DNA of 31,997 nt from Peptococcaceae bacterium UBA5767. GTDB taxonomy: Bacteria; Bacillota; TC1; UBA5767. The notes below the pieces were generated by a model. The model was not told the origin of the DNA, did not search any database, and saw nothing but the letters and a program-made list of their open reading frames with translations. Below are positions 1 to 8,274 of the stretch, piece by piece (within the stretch, counting starts at the first letter, position 1; each line of letters starts with the position of its first letter). The stretch covers positions 1 to 31,997 of the forward strand of contig DIET01000002.1 in the NCBI GenBank assembly GCA_002418765.1, given 5' to 3'. The position numbers and the translations under genes were made by a program.

Positions 1-53
1 ATCTGGTGTAACTGTCAAAGATCCGAGGAGACGATTTAGTACTTTGATTGTGG

Positions 54-59
54 TATAAT
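54..59 (+). promoter_or_regulatory. Extended -10 promoter element upstream of uvrA (P1)
   Basis: TATAAT lies at 54-59 with TG two bases before it (TGgTATAAT), an extended -10. No good -35 is visible 17 bases upstream. The LexA-type box at 61-72 falls on the expected transcription start, so LexA binding would block this promoter. The assignment is a motif reading only. Confidence 0.5.
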
Positions 60-60
60 A

Positions 61-72
61 GAACATATGTTC
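61..72 (+). promoter_or_regulatory. LexA (DinR) SOS box
   Basis: The perfect palindrome GAACATATGTTC matches the Firmicutes SOS box core GAAC-N4-GTTC. It sits directly after one TATAAT and 10 bases before the -35 of a second promoter, so a bound LexA dimer would cover both. This is the expected arrangement for damage-inducible excision-repair genes; uvrA and uvrC follow immediately. Family knowledge supports the function; binding is inferred. Confidence 0.85.
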
Positions 73-82
73 ACCATGTAAA

Positions 83-111
83 TTGAAATGCCATTTCCCT
101 TGGTGTATAAT
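83..111 (+). promoter_or_regulatory. uvrA promoter (P2)
   Basis: TTGAAA at 83-88 and TATAAT at 106-111 are separated by exactly 17 bases, a near-consensus sigma-A promoter. The -10 ends 31 bases before the chosen uvrA start. Its presence argues against a longer UvrA reading frame starting at 83. Confidence 0.7.
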
Positions 112-142
112 GATTTTCGGACAGATAAGGAGTAAAGAGACC

Positions 143-2998
143 ATGATGCAAAGAAATATAATTGTTAAGGGAGCAAGAGCCCATAACTTGAAAAATATTG
201 ATGTAGAAATCCCCCGGGATAAGCTGGTGGTCATTACAGGATTATCTGGTTCAGGGAAATCATCGCTGGCGTTTGATACCATTTACGCCGAAGGACAAAG
301 ACGTTACGTGGAATCGCTGAGCTCTTATGCCAGACAATTTCTGGGCCAAATGGAGAAACCGGACGTAGACTATATTGAGGGACTCTCCCCGGCCATCTCC
401 ATTGACCAGAAAACCACCAGTCGCAATCCTCGTTCTACGGTTGGGACGGTGACAGAGATCTATGATTACCTGAGACTTTTGTTTGCCAGAATCGGGACGG
501 TACATTGTCCCAATTGCCATCAGCCGATTCATAGCCAATCGGCGTCTCAAATGGTGGAGCGCATCCTGTCGTTCCCAGAAGGAAGTAGAATCTCTGTTTT
601 GGCTCCGGTTATCAAGGGGAGAAAGGGTGAGCACAACAAGATTTTTGAGAACATCAAGAAGGAAGGATACGTCCGTGTGCGGGTAGACGGCCAGACCCGA
701 TTACTGGAAGAAGAGATCAGCCTGGAAAAGAACAAAAAGCATACAGTTGAGATTATTGTAGATCGGCTTAAAGTGCGTGAGGGCATAGAGAGCAGGTTGG
801 CTGATTCTGTGGAGACGGCGCTTGGTATTGGTGAAGGGACCATCATCGTAGATGTTGAGGGGGAAGACCTCTTGATGAGTGAGCATTTTGCGTGTCCAGC
901 GTGCGATATTTCCTTACCCGAGATTGCTCCGCGCAGTTTTTCGTTCAATTCGCCATATGGAGCCTGTCCCGATTGTCATGGGATCGGATACAAAATGGAG
1001 GTATCCGAAGAGTTGGTGGTTCCCGATGCTTCTCTTAGTCTTCGTGAAGGAGCTGTCGTTCCCTTTGCTGGTGAAAATAGCAACTACTATCCTGCGATGC
1101 TAGAAGCAGTGGTGGCACATTATGGCGGTTCTATGGATGTCCCTTTTTCAGCATTGCCGCAAAAGGTGAAAGATAAGATCTTTCACGGCACGGGGAAGGA
1201 AAAAATCCGGGTAAATTATGTGAGTTCCAAGTATGGGACCAAACAGAACTGGGATACCCAGTTCGAAGGCGTGTACCCGAATCTGGAGCGACGACACCGG
1301 GAAACCAGTTCTGAGCTGGCTCGTAAATGGACAGAAAGCTTCATGTCCTTTGATACATGTCCAAGCTGTCATGGTACTCGTTTAAAAGATGAGGTGTTGG
1401 GCGTGTTGGTGGGTGGGCTAAACATAGCTCAAGTCACAGAGCTGTCCATCAAAGAAAATATATTGTTTTTTGAATCACTGCAGCTCACACAGAGGGAAAA
1501 CCTGATTGCTATCCAGATTCTGAAAGAAATACGGGAGCGGTTACATTTTTTGGACAATGTAGGTCTGTCCTATCTGACGCTATCGCGGACTGCCGGCACG
1601 TTGTCTGGTGGCGAAGCCCAACGTATTCGTTTGGCCACTCAGATCGGATCGTCTCTGATGGGTGTTCTTTATATTTTGGATGAACCAAGCATAGGTTTGC
1701 ATCAGAAGGACAACATGAAGTTGATTGCTACATTAAAAAGACTCAGAGATCTGGGCAACACATTGATTGTTGTCGAGCATGATGAAGAAACCATGCTGGA
1801 GGCTGATTATCTTATTGATATAGGTCCAGGAGCAGGAGAGCATGGAGGTCGTATTGTTGCCATCGGAACGCCGCAGGAAGTAGCAGATAATAAAGATTCA
1901 CTGACAGGCGATTATCTGGCGGGCAGAAAGAACATTCCAATCCCTACCAGCAGAAGGATTGGGAACAGGCAAATATTGACGGTAAAAGGGGCCAGAGAAA
2001 ATAATTTGCGGAACATCGATGTAGAGATCCCTTTGGGTCTGTTCAATTGCATCACTGGGGTATCTGGTTCAGGAAAATCGAGTTTGGTCAATGAAATCAT
2101 ATACAAGAGTTTGAAAAAATCAGTGCAGAAAACCCGGATTATTCCAGGTAAACATGATGGCATCGAGGGACTATCCTATATCGACAAGGTGGTGAACATA
2201 GACCAAAGTCCTATCGGCAGAACGCCGCGCTCCAATCCGGCCACGTACACCGGGACATTCGACATCATTCGAGACACGTTCGCCAGGACCAAGGAAAGCA
2301 AGGTAAGAGGTTACAAAACAGGGCGTTTCAGTTTCAATGTGAAGGGTGGGCGTTGTGAGTCATGCAAAGGAGACGGAATTATCAAAATAGAGATGCACTT
2401 TTTACCTGATGTCTATGTGCCCTGTGAGGTCTGTGGCGGCAAACGCTACAATAGGGAGACCTTGGAAGTCAAATACAAAGGAAAGACCATTTCCGATGTA
2501 TTGGACATGACTGTGGAAGAGGCTTATACTTTTTTTGAAAGTATTCCGCGCATTGAAAAAAAGCTTAAAACACTGTTGGATGTAGGCCTCGGCTACATTC
2601 GTTTGGGGCAACCTGCCACGACGCTTTCTGGTGGGGAGGCCCAGCGTGTGAAATTGGCCACAGAGTTGTCCAAGATTTCTACTGGCAAGACGTTTTACAT
2701 TCTGGACGAGCCTACTACAGGATTGCATATCGATGATATTCGAAAACTTCTTGATGTGCTTAACCGTTTGGCTGATGCCGGTAATACCATTTTGGTGATT
2801 GAACATAATTTAGATGTTATCAAGACGGCCGACTACATCATCGATTTGGGCCCGGATGGAGGTACTGGAGGGGGCTTGGTCGTAGCCAAAGGTACGCCGG
2901 AAGAGGTGGCCATGGTTCCGGGATCTTACACTGGTGAATTTTTGAAAAAAGTACTTGAGGTGAATTGGATTGGATACTGGAAAGAGCTTCGACGATAA
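143..2998 (+). CDS. uvrA: UvrABC excinuclease subunit A
   Basis: DNA-damage recognition ATPase of nucleotide excision repair; it works as a dimer that loads UvrB onto lesions. The 951-residue product has the full family layout. The first ABC half has Walker A GLSGSGKSS near residue 33 and signature LSGGEAQRIRLA. The second half has GVSGSGKSS and LSGGEAQRVKLA. CxxC zinc modules include CPNC, CPAC/CPDC, CPSC and the pair CESC with CEVC. The start chosen is ATG at 143 (protein begins MMQRN), with AAGGAG at 127-132; ATG at 146 is equally possible. An in-frame TTG at 83 would put the P2 promoter inside the gene and adds 20 atypical residues. The 3' end overlaps uvrC by 29 bases. A LexA box upstream predicts SOS induction. 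uvrB is not in this window. Confidence 0.97.
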   Translation: MMQRNIIVKGARAHNLKNIDVEIPRDKLVVITGLSGSGKSSLAFDTIYAEGQRRYVESLSSYARQFLGQMEKPDVDYIEGLSPAISIDQKTTSRNPRSTVGTVTEIYDYLRLLFARIGTVHCPNCHQPIHSQSASQMVERILSFPEGSRISVLAPVIKGRKGEHNKIFENIKKEGYVRVRVDGQTRLLEEEISLEKNKKHTVEIIVDRLKVREGIESRLADSVETALGIGEGTIIVDVEGEDLLMSEHFACPACDISLPEIAPRSFSFNSPYGACPDCHGIGYKMEVSEELVVPDASLSLREGAVVPFAGENSNYYPAMLEAVVAHYGGSMDVPFSALPQKVKDKIFHGTGKEKIRVNYVSSKYGTKQNWDTQFEGVYPNLERRHRETSSELARKWTESFMSFDTCPSCHGTRLKDEVLGVLVGGLNIAQVTELSIKENILFFESLQLTQRENLIAIQILKEIRERLHFLDNVGLSYLTLSRTAGTLSGGEAQRIRLATQIGSSLMGVLYILDEPSIGLHQKDNMKLIATLKRLRDLGNTLIVVEHDEETMLEADYLIDIGPGAGEHGGRIVAIGTPQEVADNKDSLTGDYLAGRKNIPIPTSRRIGNRQILTVKGARENNLRNIDVEIPLGLFNCITGVSGSGKSSLVNEIIYKSLKKSVQKTRIIPGKHDGIEGLSYIDKVVNIDQSPIGRTPRSNPATYTGTFDIIRDTFARTKESKVRGYKTGRFSFNVKGGRCESCKGDGIIKIEMHFLPDVYVPCEVCGGKRYNRETLEVKYKGKTISDVLDMTVEEAYTFFESIPRIEKKLKTLLDVGLGYIRLGQPATTLSGGEAQRVKLATELSKISTGKTFYILDEPTTGLHIDDIRKLLDVLNRLADAGNTILVIEHNLDVIKTADYIIDLGPDGGTGGGLVVAKGTPEEVAMVPGSYTGEFLKKVLEVNWIGYWKELRR

Positions 2999-4787
2999 AT
3001 TGACCCAGCTACCTCAGTCCCCTGGGGTGTACCTGATGCGAAATGAGCTCGGGGAAGTGATATATGTCGGAAAAGCCAAAAGTCTGAAGAATCGGGTAAG
3101 CAGTTATTTTCGGGATAAGGTAGACAGGCCAAAGACAGCTCTTTTGGTTTCTAAGATTCATGATGTGGATTGGATCGTAACAGAGAGTGAGACGGAAGCC
3201 TTGGTGTTGGAGTGCAATCTAATCAAGGAATACCGGCCCAAGTACAATATTCGTCTGGTAGATGACAAACATTATCCTTATCTCAAAGTGACGTTGGAAG
3301 AAGAGTATCCCCGGGTGCTGGTGGTTCGTCAACGAGGGACGGATAAGTCACGTTATTTTGGCCCCTATACCAGTGCCACGTCCATGCATGAAGCCCTGAA
3401 GACCATCCGGGCTTTGTTTACCTTGCGTACTTGCAGCAATCAGAAGTTTCAGCATCGTTCTCGGCCTTGCCTCAATTATCAAATCAAAAAATGCAGTGCT
3501 CCATGTATGAATAAGATCAGCAAAGAAGAATACCGACGGCAGGTGGATGAATTGGTGCTGTTGTTAGAGGGATCTACCAAAGAGTTGATGCGGGTATTGG
3601 GTGACAACATGAAAGAAGCTTCCAGGCAACTTCAATTTGAAAAGGCAGCACAGATTAGAGACCAGATGGCGGCATTGAAGAGCATTGGAGAAAAGCAAAA
3701 GGTCATCATGGAAAAGGGAAGGGATGAGGATGTCATTGCTTTGTTTGGGGGAGATGAGAAAGCCGTTGTTCAGATTTTTTTCGTACGCAATGGGAAGGTT
3801 ATCGACCGTAAAACCTTCGATATGTTTAATACCGAAGGTCAGCAGGAAGCGGCCATCATGGCGGCTTTTATCAAACAGTATTATTATGACGGAAAAGAAA
3901 TTCCCGCCAGGATTTTGTTGGATATCTTACCGGAAGAGGCAGATGCTCTGATCAGTTGGTTGCGGCAGCGACGGGGGAAAAAGGTAGAACTGATACAACC
4001 CAAGCGTGGCGAGACCAGGCGTTTGGTGCATATGGTAAGGGAAAATGCCAAACTGACCTACCAGGAAGAAGCGCTGAAGAAGACCAAAAAAAAATACAAG
4101 GACAAAGCACTGGTGGCTTTGCAAGAAGCACTATTTCTGGAGGAGCTTCCCGCACGCATGGAGTGCTATGATATTTCCAATATCCAGGGCAGCCACATGG
4201 TGGCTTCTATGGTGGTATTTACAATGGGGCAGCCTGATGTGGCGGAATATAGAAAGTTTCACATCAAGACCGTGGAGGGACCAAATGATTTTGCCGCCAT
4301 GCAGGAGGTTTTGCACCGCCGATTTCAGGGAGCGAAAAGGGATAAACCCGGCTTTGAGAAAATTCCTGACTTGGTGATTGTGGATGGAGGAAAGGGGCAG
4401 TTGTCTTCAGCCAGAGCCATCATGCGAGAACATGGTTTCTCAGATATCCCCACGTTTGGTCTGGCAAAAAAAGAAGAACTTTTATATCAGGAGGGGAGGC
4501 AAGACCCCATTCGATTGGCCGCCGATTCGGAGGCGTTGTATCTGATTCAGCGTATTCGTGATGAGGCTCATCGATTTGCCATTACCTTTCACCGGGAGAA
4601 ACGCAGTCAGAGTGCCTTTATATCGGTACTTGATTCTGTGCCTGGGATTGGCCCCAAACGTAAAAAAATATTGTTGCAAACCTTCGGGTCGGTCAAGGGC
4701 GTCAAGCAGGCGTCTGTTGATGATTTGGCCAAGGCATTGAATATGTCGTTGGAAAAGGCCGGGGAGATAAAGGAATACTTGGGATGA
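2970..4787 (+). CDS. uvrC: UvrABC excinuclease subunit C
   Basis: Dual-incision nuclease of nucleotide excision repair, 605 residues, normal length. The N-terminal GIY-YIG domain (about residues 14-95) shows GVYLMRNELGEVIYVGKAKSL and the catalytic-region Glu in TESETEALVLE. A UVR motif for UvrB contact lies near 205-240 (QLQFEKAAQIRDQM). The RNase H-like 5'-incision domain carries CYDISNIQGS and VIVDGGKGQL. A C-terminal helix-hairpin-helix pair begins SVPGIGPKRKK. The start is a TTG at 2970 inside the uvrA 3' end, supported by GAGGTGA at 2957-2963 and by alignment of the first residues with the family. The overlap suggests translational coupling and shared SOS control with uvrA. Confidence 0.96.
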   Translation: MDTGKSFDDKLTQLPQSPGVYLMRNELGEVIYVGKAKSLKNRVSSYFRDKVDRPKTALLVSKIHDVDWIVTESETEALVLECNLIKEYRPKYNIRLVDDKHYPYLKVTLEEEYPRVLVVRQRGTDKSRYFGPYTSATSMHEALKTIRALFTLRTCSNQKFQHRSRPCLNYQIKKCSAPCMNKISKEEYRRQVDELVLLLEGSTKELMRVLGDNMKEASRQLQFEKAAQIRDQMAALKSIGEKQKVIMEKGRDEDVIALFGGDEKAVVQIFFVRNGKVIDRKTFDMFNTEGQQEAAIMAAFIKQYYYDGKEIPARILLDILPEEADALISWLRQRRGKKVELIQPKRGETRRLVHMVRENAKLTYQEEALKKTKKKYKDKALVALQEALFLEELPARMECYDISNIQGSHMVASMVVFTMGQPDVAEYRKFHIKTVEGPNDFAAMQEVLHRRFQGAKRDKPGFEKIPDLVIVDGGKGQLSSARAIMREHGFSDIPTFGLAKKEELLYQEGRQDPIRLAADSEALYLIQRIRDEAHRFAITFHREKRSQSAFISVLDSVPGIGPKRKKILLQTFGSVKGVKQASVDDLAKALNMSLEKAGEIKEYLG

Positions 4788-5599
4788 AACAAGCGATCAA
4801 AATGGTAGCCATTGACCTGGATGGCACCTTATTGCAGGATGATTTACAAATATCTCTACGGGACAGAGAGGCCATCGCTGAAGCCAGACGGTTGGGCGTC
4901 AAGGTGGTGATTGCAACCGGAAGGATGTATTCCACCACAGTGAAGTATGCAAGAAGTCTGGAGCTGGATACGCCATTGATTTGTTTTAACGGTGCTTACA
5001 TCACAGATATTGACAACAAAAACAAACTGGAGCATTATCGATTTTCCATGGAATACGCCCGTTACATTCATCAGGAAGTGATGCTCAGAAAGATGCATGC
5101 CAACTATTATCTGGAAGATGATATTCATGTGGCGGAGCTGAATGATTTGGTTCGCGGTTACCAGAAGCGGCTGGAGATCCCGATTCAGGTGGTAGAGGAT
5201 ATGGAGGCTTTCTTTTCTATGTATTCACTGTTGACCAAGATCACCATTCAGAGTGATTCGCAAGAACAAATTGCTGATTTGAATCGTTGGATCGAAGCGT
5301 CTTGGCCCCATAAGTTGTATGTAATTCGTTCCAATCCTCATTTTTTGGAAGTCTCTCATCCGGTAGCCACCAAGGGAACCGGGGTGGCCCGGATTGCGAA
5401 GGAATACCAGCTTCAGGCGCATCAGGTGATGACCATTGGAGACCAGCAAAACGACATACCCATGATTGAATATGCCGGCATCGGGGTGGCCATGGACAAT
5501 GGCGACGCATTACTCAAAATGAAAGCAGATTATATCACCAGCAGCAATGGGAATGACGGTGTGGGCAGAGCCATTGAAAAATTTGTCCTGGGAGTTTGA
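4784..5599 (+). CDS. HAD-superfamily Cof-type phosphatase
   Basis: A 271-residue member of the Cof/IIB branch of the haloacid dehalogenase superfamily, cytosolic Mg-dependent phosphatases of sugar phosphates, FMN and similar metabolites. All four motifs are visible: DLDGTLL (nucleophile Asp at about 11), ATGR for motif II, the lysine of KGTGVARI for motif III, and GDQQNDIPMIEYAG for motif IV. The IIB cap lies between motifs II and III. The ATG overlaps the uvrC stop by four bases (ATGA), so it is probably co-translated. The substrate cannot be told from sequence. Its place between uvrC and the PHP gene, where murB often sits in related genomes, is a local peculiarity. Confidence 0.9.
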   Translation: MKQAIKMVAIDLDGTLLQDDLQISLRDREAIAEARRLGVKVVIATGRMYSTTVKYARSLELDTPLICFNGAYITDIDNKNKLEHYRFSMEYARYIHQEVMLRKMHANYYLEDDIHVAELNDLVRGYQKRLEIPIQVVEDMEAFFSMYSLLTKITIQSDSQEQIADLNRWIEASWPHKLYVIRSNPHFLEVSHPVATKGTGVARIAKEYQLQAHQVMTIGDQQNDIPMIEYAGIGVAMDNGDALLKMKADYITSSNGNDGVGRAIEKFVLGV

Positions 5600-5600
5600 T

Positions 5601-6347
5601 ATGAAATGGATTGCTGATCTGCATACGCATACTTTGTTGTCGGGACATGCTTTTTCCAGTATCAAAGAGAATATACTGGGGGCCAAAGAGGCAGGTTTGG
5701 AGATATTGGCCAACACGGATCATGCCCCGGGCATGCCGGGTGCCAATGAAGCCTTTTACCATTTCTACAATCAGTTTGTCATTCCTGAAGAAGTGGATGG
5801 AATCCGGGTCTTAAAAGGAGCAGAAGTCAATATCATGGGCGAGGACGGAAGCGTGGATTTGCCGCCATTTGTCCTTTCGAAGTTGGACCTGGTGATTGCC
5901 AGTCTGCATGAAATGTGCTTTGCGCCTGGCGATGCAAACACCAACACGGCTTGTTTGCTGGGAGCCATTGAGTCCGGCTGGGTGGACATCATTGGGCACC
6001 CAGGCAATCCAGCTTATCCTGTGGATATGGAACGGGTGGTGCGGGCTTGCCAAAAACATCATGTCGTGTTGGAGATCAACAATACATCGCTCAAAGGACA
6101 GGTTCGTCCTGGATCTGATGTCCACTTGAAGCACATGCTGACGCTGTGCCAAGCAGAGGGATTGCAGATTGCGGTAGGCAGTGATGCCCACTGGATGGGT
6201 GACGTAGGACGTTTGGATGAAGCTCATGATTTTCTTCAAAGCCAGGGCTATTCAGAAGATCGTATCCTCAACACTGATCGGGCACGTCTGTTTGATTTCT
6301 TGGCTATGCGTAAAGAGGTTAGAGAAACGCTGGCAAAAAAGGTATAA
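5601..6347 (+). CDS. PHP-domain phosphatase/phosphoesterase (YcdX-like)
   Basis: A 248-residue metal-dependent phosphoesterase of the PHP family, closest in layout to YcdX-type phosphatases with a multinuclear metal site. Visible metal-binding motifs in order: DLHTHT near residues 6-11, NTDHAPG, GAEVNI, SLHE, GHPGNP, EINNTS and SDAHW. The start is ATG at 5601, two bases after the upstream stop, with GGGAG at 5590-5594. A longer frame from 5547 lies wholly within the preceding gene and adds nothing family-like. PHP genes of this type are frequent just upstream of rapZ in Clostridia. The substrate is unknown. Confidence 0.9.
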   Translation: MKWIADLHTHTLLSGHAFSSIKENILGAKEAGLEILANTDHAPGMPGANEAFYHFYNQFVIPEEVDGIRVLKGAEVNIMGEDGSVDLPPFVLSKLDLVIASLHEMCFAPGDANTNTACLLGAIESGWVDIIGHPGNPAYPVDMERVVRACQKHHVVLEINNTSLKGQVRPGSDVHLKHMLTLCQAEGLQIAVGSDAHWMGDVGRLDEAHDFLQSQGYSEDRILNTDRARLFDFLAMRKEVRETLAKKV

Positions 6348-6364
6348 TCAAAATGGAGGCGGAC

Positions 6365-7255
6365 ATGAACAAAAACGCGAGGGAACAAACCAAACTATTG
6401 TTGGTGACGGGTATGAGCGGAGCAGGAAAAACCCAGGCCATGAGGGCACTGGAGGATATGGGTTTTTTCTGTATCGACAATTATCCTTTTTCCATGATTG
6501 AGGATTTGCTTCGGCATGTTCTGCTTAAGGAAAAAAATCTCTTTCCTAAGATTGCCATCGCTATCGATGTGCGGGGCAAGGAATTTTTGCAAAATATTGA
6601 TAAGGGTTTGGCGCAGCTGGGCACTCATCATATTGATTATTCCATTTTGTTCATGGACGCCAATGATGCCGTATTGATGAACCGCTACAAAGAAACCAGA
6701 CGAAAACATCCGCTGCAGGAAAAAATGAATATCATGGAGGCCATCTCTACCGAACGGGATATCCTAAGCAATATTCGGGCTCATGCACATCGTATTGTGG
6801 ACTCATCGCAGATGAAGCTGGAAGATTTTCATGTGTTGATGTATGAGCTCTATGGTGAAAAACAGAGCAAGATGACGCTGACCATCACATCGTTTGGGTT
6901 TAAATACGGGTTACCGCTGGATTCGGACTTGGTTTTTGATGTACGCTTTCTGCCCAATCCTTTTTATGATCCGGTCATGCGAACCCTGACTGGTAAGGAT
7001 ACAGTGGTTCATGACTACATCTTGAATTTGCCAGAGACGGAGATATTTCTTCAGTCGCTTCTTTCTATGCTTTCTTTTCTCCTTCCGGAATATGTGCGGG
7101 AAGGAAAGAAACAACTGGTGATTTCCATTGGTTGTACAGGTGGCCAACATCGCAGCGTGGCCCTGGCTGATCAATTGGGCCAGTCGCTATCGGTACAGGA
7201 CGTGGATGTATTGGTGACCCACCGGGAATTACACCGATATCAATCAAGGGGGTAA
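6365..7255 (+). CDS. rapZ: RNase adapter / nucleotide-binding protein RapZ (YvcJ)
   Basis: P-loop protein of the RapZ/YvcJ family, 296 residues. In E. coli RapZ directs RNase E to the GlmZ small RNA; in Bacillus YvcJ binds and hydrolyses nucleotides and affects competence, so the exact role here is unknown. Walker A GMSGAGKT lies at residues 16-23 and the family hallmark CTGGQHRSV lies in the C-terminal domain. The start chosen is ATG at 6365 because GGAGG at 6355-6359 sits five bases before it; the in-frame ATG at 6353 overlaps that ribosome binding site and has none of its own. whiA follows after three bases. The usual yvcK gene between them is missing. Confidence 0.94.
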   Translation: MNKNAREQTKLLLVTGMSGAGKTQAMRALEDMGFFCIDNYPFSMIEDLLRHVLLKEKNLFPKIAIAIDVRGKEFLQNIDKGLAQLGTHHIDYSILFMDANDAVLMNRYKETRRKHPLQEKMNIMEAISTERDILSNIRAHAHRIVDSSQMKLEDFHVLMYELYGEKQSKMTLTITSFGFKYGLPLDSDLVFDVRFLPNPFYDPVMRTLTGKDTVVHDYILNLPETEIFLQSLLSMLSFLLPEYVREGKKQLVISIGCTGGQHRSVALADQLGQSLSVQDVDVLVTHRELHRYQSRG

Positions 7256-7258
7256 TCT

Positions 7259-8191
7259 ATGTCTTTTTCTTCTCAGGCCAAAAATAATTTATCTCGCTTG
7301 ATACCAGAACGCGCCTGTTGCTGTCGAACGGAACTGCTGGCGCTTTTTCGTTCTGATGGGGTCATCCATAAAATGGATGACGAACAAGTTCTGATGCTAC
7401 AGTTCGAAACAGAAAATGCAGCCGTAGCACGCAAGATCTTCAAGCTCCTGAAGGCGATGTACGACATTTCTATTGAAGTAGCAGTGCGTAAAAAAAGAAG
7501 ACTGAAGAAAAACAACAAGTATATGTTGCGTGTTCATGGACAAGAACCGGTGCGGCTGGTACTGCAAGATTTGCAGCTCGACTACGCAGACCGATTGGAA
7601 GACGATTACGAGGAAGACTTTTTTTTGGGTGATTGTTGCTACCGGGCGTACCTGAGGGGTTCATTTTTGGGGGCTGGTTCGGTGAGCAGTCCTGAGGGGG
7701 ATTATCATCTGGAACTTACTTCACGCCATGCATCCAATGCCTATTTTCTTTTGAAGGCGATGGAACGCTACGATTTAAAAGCGCGCATCAACAAGCGAAA
7801 GGGGCGTTATGTTATTTATCTTAAGGGCAGTGAAGATATCGTGACCTTTCTCAATGTCATTGGCGCTCACAAAAAACTCCTTGAATTCGAGAATGTCCGG
7901 ATCATCAAAGAGCTTCGTAATCGCGTCAACCGAGGTGTCAATTGCGAGACGGCCAATCTTAACAAAATTGTCAACACAGGGGTTCGCCAGATGGAGGCTA
8001 TTTTGACCATTGACCGTATCATGGGTATCGAGAAATTGAAGGTCAGTTTAAGGGAAGTGGCTCGGTTGCGTAGAGAGTTTCCCAGCTCATCGTTGCAGGA
8101 ATTGGGGGACATGATGGATCCGCCTCTGAGCAAGTCGGCCATCAATCATAGGCTGAGAAAGTTGGAGGAAATTGCAGACAAATTACGCTAA
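7259..8191 (+). CDS. whiA: DNA-binding protein WhiA
   Basis: WhiA, 310 residues. Members combine an N-terminal domain derived from LAGLIDADG homing endonucleases (no nuclease activity expected) with a C-terminal helix-turn-helix. They act in sporulation control in Streptomyces and in cell division and chromosome segregation in Bacillus. The N-terminal AKNNLSRL and CCRTELLALFRSDG regions, the central YLRGSFLGAGSVSSPEGDYHLE and the C-terminal LQELGDMMDPPLSKSAINHRLRKLEEIA helix-turn-helix are all typical. AAGGGGG at 7246-7252 is the ribosome binding site. It is the last gene of the uvrA-led run; the glycolytic cluster begins 83 bases further on. Confidence 0.95.
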   Translation: MSFSSQAKNNLSRLIPERACCCRTELLALFRSDGVIHKMDDEQVLMLQFETENAAVARKIFKLLKAMYDISIEVAVRKKRRLKKNNKYMLRVHGQEPVRLVLQDLQLDYADRLEDDYEEDFFLGDCCYRAYLRGSFLGAGSVSSPEGDYHLELTSRHASNAYFLLKAMERYDLKARINKRKGRYVIYLKGSEDIVTFLNVIGAHKKLLEFENVRIIKELRNRVNRGVNCETANLNKIVNTGVRQMEAILTIDRIMGIEKLKVSLREVARLRREFPSSSLQELGDMMDPPLSKSAINHRLRKLEEIADKLR

Positions 8192-8203
8192 ATACGGTAT
8201 AAT
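8175..8203 (+). promoter_or_regulatory. Possible gap promoter
   Basis: TATAAT at 8198-8203 follows CAGACA at 8175-8180 by 17 bases, partly inside the whiA 3' end. A second TATAAT at 8242-8247 has only TTGGAC at 22 bases as a -35. Which is used is unclear. No cggR-like repressor gene precedes gap here. Confidence 0.4.
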
Positions 8204-8274
8204 GGCCTTTGGATTGGACATCCTTTGGTGATTTCGGTTCTTATAATTTTATATAGAAGAAGGAGGAGGAACGT

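Noticed and set aside
1..58. Possible C-terminal end of an upstream gene (open frames ending at 39 or 58)
   Set aside because: Both frames are too short to identify, and the second would run into the uvrA promoter region. Neither resembles the UvrB C-terminus.
83..142. N-terminal extension of UvrA
   Set aside because: It would start with TTG at 83, overlap the P2 promoter, has no ribosome site and adds residues not seen in the family.
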